From the NCBI RefSeq assembly GCF_030504545.1, contig NZ_JAUKWP010000002.1, positions 191,573 to 255,572 on the forward strand: DNA of 64,000 bases, in the 5' to 3' direction. The number at the start of each line of letters is the position of its first letter. Positions within the stretch are counted from its first letter, which is position 1. This stretch comes from Lactobacillus sp. YT155 (GTDB taxonomy: Bacteria > Bacillota > Bacilli > Lactobacillales > Lactobacillaceae). The notes under the pieces are model-generated. The model made no database searches. It had not been told where the DNA came from and worked only from the letters and a program-made list of their open reading frames with translations. Position numbers and translations under genes: made by a program. This document shows, piece by piece, positions 57,639 through 64,000 of the stretch.

Positions 57639-58220
57639 CTATATCTCTCCATAAACAAATGGATTATCTTTTTCAAACTCTGTTAAAGTTGGTTGATTAG
57701 CATCTTTTTCCGATGTAATTGCCATATCAAAATCAATTGGCCAATTAATGTCTAACTCTGGTGTTTTGAAAGAAATTCCACCATCAGCTTCAGCATTATA
57801 GTAGTTATCACATTTATATAAGAAATTGACGTTATCTGTTAAAGTAACAAATCCGTGAGCAAATCCCTTAGGAACTAATAATTGACGATGATTGCTTTCT
57901 GAAAGAATGAATCCTTCCCATTGTTTATAGGTTGGCGAACCTTTCCTTAGATCAACAATAACATCTAATACTGCTCCAGTTACTACGCGAATTAATTTTG
58001 TTTGAGCAGCTTGACCACGTTGAAAATGAAGTCCTCTTAAAACTCCAGCTTGAGTTGAAAGTGATTGATTATCTTGAATGAAATCAAATTTGATTCCTGC
58101 TTCTTTAAAATCACGATCTGAGTATGATTCAGTAAAGAATCCACGATGGTCTCCAAATACTGCTGGTTCAACAATTAATGCGTCTTGTAATGTTGTTTTA
58201 GTAACTTTTAATTTGCCCAC
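57639..58220 (-). CDS. rmlC: dTDP-4-dehydrorhamnose 3,5-epimerase
   Basis: RmlC inverts C3 and C5 of the keto sugar. I prefer the GTG at 58220, 6 bases after AGGTG; a GTG three codons earlier lies in the binding site. About 193 residues of a cupin fold include GDHRGFFTESYS, the catalytic His in RGLHFQ, and PKGFAHGFVTL. It sits just before rmlB in the transcript. Confidence 0.95.
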   Translation of the reverse strand: MGKLKVTKTTLQDALIVEPAVFGDHRGFFTESYSDRDFKEAGIKFDFIQDNQSLSTQAGVLRGLHFQRGQAAQTKLIRVVTGAVLDVIVDLRKGSPTYKQWEGFILSESNHRQLLVPKGFAHGFVTLTDNVNFLYKCDNYYNAEADGGISFKTPELDINWPIDFDMAITSEKDANQPTLTEFEKDNPFVYGEI

Positions 58221-58241
58221 AAATAACACCTGTCTTTCTTT

Positions 58242-59654
58242 TTATCTTAATTTTGGAACTGCCTTAAATACAAGTAATGAAAGCCCATATAAAATAACAC
58301 TTCCCACAATACTGGTAATAATATACAAGTATTTACCAACAATAAATATCTTGAGTAAGTAGCAGCATATTACAATCATAAAACATCCCAAAAGAATAGC
58401 AAATATTCTATTAAGAAAAACCTTAACTTTAAAACGATGTCTCGAACTATATAATCCCATTGTAAGTACGATTACTTCCGATATAACAGTAGAAATAGCT
58501 GCTCCAATTTCTTTCAAAAAAGGAACGGTAATAATATTCAAAACAATATTGACAATTGCACTTACCATCGTAATTTTAAGAATTGTATTTTCTTGTCTCT
58601 GAACAAGAAGAACTCCATGAATTACAAATGCTGACATGACACTTGCCAACAGACCAATTGCCAAAATACTTAACGAGACAGAACTTCTGGCAAATTCACT
58701 ACCTGCAATTATTTCAACTATATATTTTCTTAAAACTATTAATCCCGTAATTGAAGGCGAAATTACCATCAACATTGCCCAAAAGATATTGTTTAATAAG
58801 TTCTGATAATCTTTACTATTATCATTATTAAAGTAATTAGATAATCGAGGAAGCATAGACATCAGTAAAGCGTTAGTAACTTGCTTAACAATTGTGTATA
58901 TCTTAACTGCAGTACTATAAATACCGACATAATAATCACCAGCAATAAACCCAATAATTGTTACATCCGAATTTAAATAAATTGTTGTTGCAACATTATT
59001 AAAAAACAAAACCATAATGGATTTTAAATGTCGTAATATACCTTTAGTAAAAGTAATTCGAATAGGAACATATTTCATTGCATGGAATAAGTTAAAGATA
59101 TAAGCTCCACCCATTGATAAAGTTGTAATCCATGCGTACGTTATATAATCACTAGAAGTCTTTACAAATAGGAACATACAAATAATTGAGATTACTTGTA
59201 CAATAAAACTTCGAATCGTAATATACACAAAATTTTCGTATATATTGTATAACCATTCAACCGAAATTGTATTTAAGAAAATTTGTAAACTGAAGATTAG
59301 AATCAGCATTGAATATTGATGCAACGAAGTTACTATTAGTAGCGTAATAAATAAAAGTGCATAAGAAATTAAAGTCGTAATGATATTTAATGAAAAAATT
59401 TCATCTACAAAAACTTTAAATTTCGTTGTATTATCTCTAATCGCCGAACCTTCACGAACGGCATATTGTGTAATTCCTAATGCAGAAATTAACACGAAAT
59501 AATTAACGATTGATCTACTAAAATCTAACTTCCCAACTCCATCAGGTGACAATACTCTAGTAATGTATGGAAACGTGATAAGTGGAAAAATAACATTCAG
59601 TATCGTTCGTAAAACGTTAAATAATGCACTTACTTGTAATGAATGTCTCTTCAA
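58242..59654 (-). CDS. wzx: Polysaccharide flippase (Wzx/RfbX family)
   Basis: This 470-residue protein has about 12-14 transmembrane helices and belongs to the polysaccharide-transporter superfamily that flips undecaprenyl-linked repeat units outward. It begins with a basic segment and FPLITFPYITRVLSPDGVGK (24-43), the typical start of the family. The start is TTG with GAGGAAG upstream. It is more AT-rich than its neighbours, like many exchanged capsule genes. Its presence implies a Wzx/Wzy route; wzy is not seen here. Confidence 0.9.
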   Translation of the reverse strand: MKRHSLQVSALFNVLRTILNVIFPLITFPYITRVLSPDGVGKLDFSRSIVNYFVLISALGITQYAVREGSAIRDNTTKFKVFVDEIFSLNIITTLISYALLFITLLIVTSLHQYSMLILIFSLQIFLNTISVEWLYNIYENFVYITIRSFIVQVISIICMFLFVKTSSDYITYAWITTLSMGGAYIFNLFHAMKYVPIRITFTKGILRHLKSIMVLFFNNVATTIYLNSDVTIIGFIAGDYYVGIYSTAVKIYTIVKQVTNALLMSMLPRLSNYFNNDNSKDYQNLLNNIFWAMLMVISPSITGLIVLRKYIVEIIAGSEFARSSVSLSILAIGLLASVMSAFVIHGVLLVQRQENTILKITMVSAIVNIVLNIITVPFLKEIGAAISTVISEVIVLTMGLYSSRHRFKVKVFLNRIFAILLGCFMIVICCYLLKIFIVGKYLYIITSIVGSVILYGLSLLVFKAVPKLR

Positions 59655-59665
59655 ATTTTCTTCCT

Positions 59666-60574
59666 CTATTTATCATCAACGTAAGATAATGTTTCATAGT
59701 TGCTAGCAATTTTCTTGCTGATTTGCCTATAAGTCATCAAGTAAACTTTTAAAGCTATAACTGTACTTTTTTTCATATGTTCAAGAAAAACAGATTCTTT
59801 ATTACCAAAAGCTTTTTGAGAGGACTGATCTTCCTTGTGTTTCAAAGAAAGAGTATCGATATATTGTGCAACTAAACCAGCTTTTTTTAACATAAAATCT
59901 AATATATTTTCTTCAACATACAAAAAAGTTTCCGGGTACATTCCACGATATTTATCAAAGAAGTTTCTGGTGAATATCATAGCTGATCCATGGAGCATAA
60001 CGTGACTTGTATCATTTATATTCGTCGAATTATGAACTACAGAGTTGTTAATTTCACTTTTTTCAACTGTAGAATTTCTCCCTAATATTCTTTTAACTAC
60101 CTTGTAAAACTTTGTTTCCGAAAGATACAGATAATTAATTCGTCGAACAATATTAAATAATGTATTTTTTACTGGAACAGGATTTTGATTTACGCCATTT
60201 TTTCCGATAATTTTAGTTCCAATTAATCCAACATTTTCACTTATTCTTAATTGTGAAAGCTTCAATAAGTAATCAGAATCATTGAACAAGATATCATTAT
60301 TCAGTACCAACACAGTGTCCGCATCATGTTCCAAACAATACTTGATCCCAGCATTATTCCCTTGCGCAAATCCTAAATTATTCAACGTTTGTAAAACGTG
60401 TATGTCTTCATCATGTTCATATTCATGTTTTAATTGTTGAAATGAATCGTTGTTTGAGTGATTATCAACAATCACTGTCATTTTAGGAAAATAGCTTTGT
60501 TTTTTTAATGATTCTACACAATCAATCGTATCTTCAAAGTTCAAATAGTTTAGAATAACAACTCCCAGGTTCAT
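59666..60574 (-). CDS. Family 2 glycosyltransferase
   Basis: This 302-residue GT-A enzyme begins NLGVVILNYLNFEDTIDCVESL, with VDNHSNNDS, TLNNLGFAQGNNAGI and the metal motif VLNNDI near 92-97. VEENILDFML near 220 resembles the catalytic region of rhamnosyltransferases. The ATG at 60574 follows AAAGGAT at 7 bases; a TTG one codon earlier is too close. Donor and acceptor cannot be assigned. Confidence 0.83.
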   Translation of the reverse strand: MNLGVVILNYLNFEDTIDCVESLKKQSYFPKMTVIVDNHSNNDSFQQLKHEYEHDEDIHVLQTLNNLGFAQGNNAGIKYCLEHDADTVLVLNNDILFNDSDYLLKLSQLRISENVGLIGTKIIGKNGVNQNPVPVKNTLFNIVRRINYLYLSETKFYKVVKRILGRNSTVEKSEINNSVVHNSTNINDTSHVMLHGSAMIFTRNFFDKYRGMYPETFLYVEENILDFMLKKAGLVAQYIDTLSLKHKEDQSSQKAFGNKESVFLEHMKKSTVIALKVYLMTYRQISKKIASNYETLSYVDDK

Positions 60575-60577
60575 CAA

Positions 60578-61447
60578 TTAATCCTTTTCTACTAATCTAA
60601 GTAAATATTGTCCATAATCATTTTTCTTTAATGGCTGAGCTAATTTAACCACATCATCTTTTGTGATATAACCCATGCGGTAAGCAATTTCTTCCAAACA
60701 AGCAACTTTCAAGTTTTGATTTTTTTGAATTGTAGAAATAAAATCACCTGCTTCTTGAAGCGACTCATGAGTTCCCGTATCAAGCCAAGCAAAACCACGA
60801 CGCATAATCTCTACATCTAATTGACCTTTGCTTAAATAAGCTTGATTGATGTCGGTTATTTCTAATTCTCCACGATCAGATGGTTTAATATTTTTAGCAA
60901 TATTAACAACTTGATTATCATAAAAATATAATCCAGTTACCGCATAATTGCTAGCTGGCACTTCGGGTTTTTCAACGATTGATTTGGCATGCATATTTTC
61001 ATCAAAATCGACTACTCCGAAACGTTCTGGATCATTGACGTGATATCCAAAAACGGTTGCTCCCATTTCTTTCGAGGCTGCTCGTTGTAGCATGTCTGAC
61101 AAACCACTACCGTAAAAGATATTATCACCTAACACTAAGCAAACTGAATCATCACCAATAAAGTCTTCACCAATGATGAAAGCTTCAGCAAGTCCATTAG
61201 GTTGATCTTGTACAGAGTAAGAAATATCTAGTCCTAAGTTTTTCCCATCACCAAAAAGTTCTTCAAATCTAGGTGTATCTGTTGGTGTAGAAATAATCAA
61301 GATATCTTTGATTCCTGCTAACATCAAAACCGACATTGGATAGTAAATCATTGGTTTATCGTACACTGGAATTAACTGCTTCGATACTGCTTTTGTTACT
61401 GGGTAAAGACGTGTTCCTGAACCACCTGCTAAAATTATACCTTTCAT
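60578..61447 (-). CDS. rmlA: Glucose-1-phosphate thymidylyltransferase
   Basis: RmlA starts dTDP-rhamnose synthesis. The 289 residues begin [20 protein letters not shown] with the nucleotide loop (8-14), VLGDNIFYG near 108 for metal binding, and [23 protein letters not shown] precedes the ATG. It is separated from rmlC-rmlB-rmlD by wzx and a glycosyltransferase, and overlaps the preceding glycosyltransferase by 4 bases. Confidence 0.97.
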   Translation of the reverse strand: MKGIILAGGSGTRLYPVTKAVSKQLIPVYDKPMIYYPMSVLMLAGIKDILIISTPTDTPRFEELFGDGKNLGLDISYSVQDQPNGLAEAFIIGEDFIGDDSVCLVLGDNIFYGSGLSDMLQRAASKEMGATVFGYHVNDPERFGVVDFDENMHAKSIVEKPEVPASNYAVTGLYFYDNQVVNIAKNIKPSDRGELEITDINQAYLSKGQLDVEIMRRGFAWLDTGTHESLQEAGDFISTIQKNQNLKVACLEEIAYRMGYITKDDVVKLAQPLKKNDYGQYLLRLVEKD

Positions 61448-62175
61448 CGCTCTGTTCTCCTTAACTTTAGATAATCAATTAACATGTTGAAACGACCAAC
61501 AACCATATCTTTTTTTCTTCTTTTTGACATTCCTGTGACATTGCCACCATGTCTAACATAATTCATCAATGGTTGTTTAATATAGAATGTTTTTAATTTG
61601 TTTTTCTTAGCAACTAGAAAAAGCCACTGATCATGCATCTCAACTTTTGGGGGAAATGGTAGTGATAATGCAACTAATTTTTTAGAAACAGCCATCATAG
61701 CTCCAGTATATCCGTTTTTCATTAAATTTCCCATTACACTTTGGTTCATAGAATTATTATTATAATGATTCCAAGATGAATCAATAATCGAGCCATCTTT
61801 ACCAATAACCGTTGCATCTGAAACAATTAAATCAGCGTGTTGAGATAGATACGCATTTTTCATGAGTTCAACTTTATTATCTAACCATTCATCGTCTTGA
61901 TCAGACAAAAAAATTAAATCTCCGGTAGCTTTTTTTAAAGCCTTCTCAAAAGAGAATATAGGTCCCATATTTTGAGCATTCTTTTCAATAATTACCGTAC
62001 CCTTAAAAGTAGCAGTTATTTCTTTAACAGTCTTAATCGTCTCATCAGTCGAACAATCATCAACAATAATCATTTCGTCTTCCAACGACAACTGTTTCAA
62101 AATTGAATTAAGTTGTTTGGTAATTGTCTTTTGTCCATTGTATGTAGCCATACAAACAGAAACTTTTGTATCCAT
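61444..62175 (-). CDS. Family 2 glycosyltransferase (RgpB/WaaE-like)
   Basis: This 243-residue GT-A enzyme begins [23 protein letters not shown], with VDDCSTDET (39-47) and DQDDEW (near 93-98) as the metal and donor site. [10 protein letters not shown] near 180 and a C-terminal [11 protein letters not shown] resemble rhamnosyltransferases of rhamnose-glucose polysaccharides. GAGG precedes the ATG. The stop overlaps the rmlA start (ATGA). Confidence 0.85.
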   Translation of the reverse strand: MDTKVSVCMATYNGQKTITKQLNSILKQLSLEDEMIIVDDCSTDETIKTVKEITATFKGTVIIEKNAQNMGPIFSFEKALKKATGDLIFLSDQDDEWLDNKVELMKNAYLSQHADLIVSDATVIGKDGSIIDSSWNHYNNNSMNQSVMGNLMKNGYTGAMMAVSKKLVALSLPFPPKVEMHDQWLFLVAKKNKLKTFYIKQPLMNYVRHGGNVTGMSKRRKKDMVVGRFNMLIDYLKLRRTER

Positions 62176-62187
62176 AATTAAATACCT

Positions 62188-63105
62188 CTATGGCAAATAT
62201 CTGTCGTTTTTTCCCATTCTATCTGCTTTAAAATCATTAAACGCCCGATTAACTAAATGGAATGCAGCAATTCGTGAATATTGCCCTTTTTTCTTCAAAA
62301 GTGCTCCAACTCGATATCTGAAATATTCATACCTAAGCTGCTTAGCCAATACTTCTTTATTTTTGATATGTAAACTCATTGTTTTCCAACGATTACGATA
62401 TCCATAGTAATCTTTCCATCCGAGTGGTCGATCGATTCCATTAGCTCCGACACTATTATTATCAGTCAAATGATAAATTTTGGATTGAAGATTATTAATT
62501 ATTTTCGTTTTACTTCTGATACGCAATGAATATTCAATGTCATCATACCAAATGAAATAATCTTTTTCTGGTAAACCAATATCTTTAACAAGTTCCGCCT
62601 TGATAAATACTCCAACAAAAGTAGCAACATCAAGTTCGAAATTACTTTGATATTTTTCTATTGGAATCTTTGATAGTTGTAGTTTGTCAAAGTCATCAAT
62701 TTGGACTCGATGTTCCAAACCAATTTCATTATCTTCATAAACTGTTCCGGTAAAGCACTGAATATCTGGGTTTTTGTTCGCAATTATATCCATTTCTTGC
62801 ATGTAGTTGCTGTCATAAGTTGCATCGTCATCGGCAATACTTATCCAATCAACTCCTAATTCTACAGCTTTTTGAATTGCCAAATAAAAGCCTCCAGCAC
62901 CGCCGAGATTTTCATCAGAATGAATGACTACTAATTCCTTATTGCTTTTAGCCTTATCATTCAAATATTCGAGTGTGTCATCTGTTGATTGGTTATCTAC
63001 TACCACTATTTTATCAACTGGTAGACTCTGATTTAACAAACTATCGATCGCTAAATTCAGTTTTTCTTGGCGATTATGTGTAACAATAACTGCTGCAATA
63101 CTCAA
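62188..63105 (-). CDS. Family 2 glycosyltransferase, GlfT2/galactofuranosyltransferase-like
   Basis: This 305-residue enzyme begins SIAAVIVTHNRQEKLNLAIDSLL, with VDNQSTDDT, ENLGGAGGFYLAIQKA (near 65-80), the metal motif ADDDA near 91 and YFIWYDDIEYSLRI near 193. GGAGGF and WYDDxEYxLR are typical of the GlfT2-like branch, which uses UDP-galactofuranose. No UDP-galactopyranose mutase (glf) lies in the window, so the donor is uncertain. The start is TTG with AGGAT upstream. Confidence 0.82.
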   Translation of the reverse strand: MSIAAVIVTHNRQEKLNLAIDSLLNQSLPVDKIVVVDNQSTDDTLEYLNDKAKSNKELVVIHSDENLGGAGGFYLAIQKAVELGVDWISIADDDATYDSNYMQEMDIIANKNPDIQCFTGTVYEDNEIGLEHRVQIDDFDKLQLSKIPIEKYQSNFELDVATFVGVFIKAELVKDIGLPEKDYFIWYDDIEYSLRIRSKTKIINNLQSKIYHLTDNNSVGANGIDRPLGWKDYYGYRNRWKTMSLHIKNKEVLAKQLRYEYFRYRVGALLKKKGQYSRIAAFHLVNRAFNDFKADRMGKNDRYLP

Positions 63106-63109
63106 TACT

Positions 63110-64000
63110 TTAATCCTGCTTTCTCTTGTATAAAAGATAATTAAGTAATTTAAACTGTCTATGTTTTATTAAGTAACCCAATATTTTTTGCTTTGTCGGC
63201 ATATTAGTAAGCTTCGCTGACTCTACATTTTGTTTCACTGCTGAATCATCTAGATAATTTAAAAAATCAGTTTGCCTTTCTTGATACGATTTTTGATTAT
63301 TCAAATTACAAAAATCTGCAAATAATAATTCAATACTTAACAGTAATACATAATGATTCAAATCTTTTTTTAATTCAATAGGTAATGACTCACTCAGAAT
63401 ACTACTTATTTTTTCAAACGTGGCTGTAATCTTTTTATTATATCGATTACTAATTGAGTTTTCGTGATCAATTCGATAATTGTAAACAACTTCATCTACG
63501 AATTTTAAGGATGGCTGTTTCATTAGTGTTTGAATCATAAAGATTGCGTCCTGCCTCTTAACAATCCCAGGAACATACTCCAACCCATTTCTCAAAATAA
63601 ATTGTTTATTAATCAATTTTGCCCATGGAGTTCCAAAATAATATCCATAATAGCCATCTTTTTTTTGATCTCCATACAAAATTGCTCTAACAATATGAGT
63701 TATCTTAAATGCACCTACAGTACTATCAACAATATCTTTTCTTTCAAAAGTCTGTTGGATTTTTTCATCTTCATTAATTCGATTGAACCCCAAAAAAATG
63801 ATATCCTCTTTAGATTTTAAAATCTCATCAGTTATTTTTGTATTGAAGTCAGTAACCAATAAGTCATCAGGATCTAAAAAAAAGAGCCATTTTCCGTTGG
63901 CATTTGCAATTCCATTATTTCGAGCTACTGAGACTCCTGCATTGCTTTGCGGTAAATATTTTGCTCTTTTCTCATCCTTACAAAAATCAATACATAATTT
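63110..64000 (-). CDS. Family 2 glycosyltransferase (5' truncated by window)
   Basis: The frame is open to the last base, so the N-terminal strand and donor-binding start lie outside. The visible part begins near NAGVSVARNNGIA and GKWLFFLDPDD, the family signature with the metal motif. The remainder carries TPWAKLINKQFI, RQDAIFMIQTL and YNYRIDHENSIS, typical of EpsJ/CpsI-like enzymes. The binding residues for the donor sugar are not decisive. It is the most upstream gene seen of the polysaccharide operon, whose start lies to the right. Confidence 0.85.
   Translation of the reverse strand, partial: KLCIDFCKDEKRAKYLPQSNAGVSVARNNGIANANGKWLFFLDPDDLLVTDFNTKITDEILKSKEDIIFLGFNRINEDEKIQQTFERKDIVDSTVGAFKITHIVRAILYGDQKKDGYYGYYFGTPWAKLINKQFILRNGLEYVPGIVKRQDAIFMIQTLMKQPSLKFVDEVVYNYRIDHENSISNRYNKKITATFEKISSILSESLPIELKKDLNHYVLLLSIELLFADFCNLNNQKSYQERQTDFLNYLDDSAVKQNVESAKLTNMPTKQKILGYLIKHRQFKLLNYLLYKRKQD

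Overview
The window looks like chromosome from a low-GC Gram-positive bacterium of the Lactobacillaceae, perhaps Companilactobacillus (the genus is an inference). The signs are a mevalonate pathway operon, the gene order pcrA-ligA-camS-gatC-gatA-gatB-dagK-rlmCD, strong purine-rich ribosome binding sites, many TTG starts, and housekeeping genes of clear Firmicutes type. I see no insertion sequence, prophage or CRISPR array. All genes look intact except the two cut by the window edges.

Layout. 1-6.7 kb: the 3' part of clpE, prfC, a CorC-type membrane protein, and a TetR regulator with an NAD(P)H oxidoreductase behind a 31-bp palindrome. 6.7-11.7 kb: the ribose operon rbsR-rbsD-rbsA-rbsC-rbsB, with a perfect cre site and a 16-bp RbsR-type palindrome at its promoter; its ribokinase lies about 35 kb away at 47 kb, also behind a cre-like site. 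11.8-14.9 kb: ntdP and a cystine-type ABC transporter. The transporter is preceded by a strong promoter, a 27-codon leader peptide with three consecutive Cys codons, a candidate antiterminator and an intrinsic terminator. 14.9-21.4 kb: recX, rlmCD, a nucleoside deoxyribosyltransferase, an unannotated structured RNA with its own promoter, and the upper mevalonate operon (thiolase, mvaA, mvaS). 21.5-30.7 kb: galU, map, flavodoxin, gtrA plus a tiny coupled membrane protein, fba, a DEAD-box helicase, tRNA-Arg and a GH25 lysozyme.

30.8-41.7 kb is one long leftward operon for DNA repair and replication (pcrA, ligA), a CamS lipoprotein, transamidation (gatCAB), lipid kinase (dagK) and rRNA methylation (rlmCD). 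41.8-44.8 kb holds xpt, a PurK relative that has lost its conserved motifs, and purB. 45-49 kb holds a MerR/TipAS regulator with a textbook 19-bp-spacer promoter, a GH73 glucosaminidase, a cold-shock gene with three helically phased 11-bp repeats upstream, rbsK, a lipoprotein and tRNA-Leu. 48.8-52.6 kb is an operon of a P-type Ca2+/Mn2+ ATPase, an unknown helical protein and SprT, behind a candidate yybP-ykoY (Mn2+) riboswitch. 52.6-54.9 kb: pncB-nadE for NAD salvage. 54.9-64 kb: a surface polysaccharide cluster with the complete dTDP-rhamnose set (rmlA, B, C, D), a Wzx flippase and five family-2 glycosyltransferases, the last running off the end.

The most interesting item is the cysteine leader-peptide attenuator ahead of the cystine transporter (12395-12607). 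Its parts fit the classical ribosome-stalling model base by base. Next are the unassigned RNA at 17582-17803 and the degenerate PurK paralogue.
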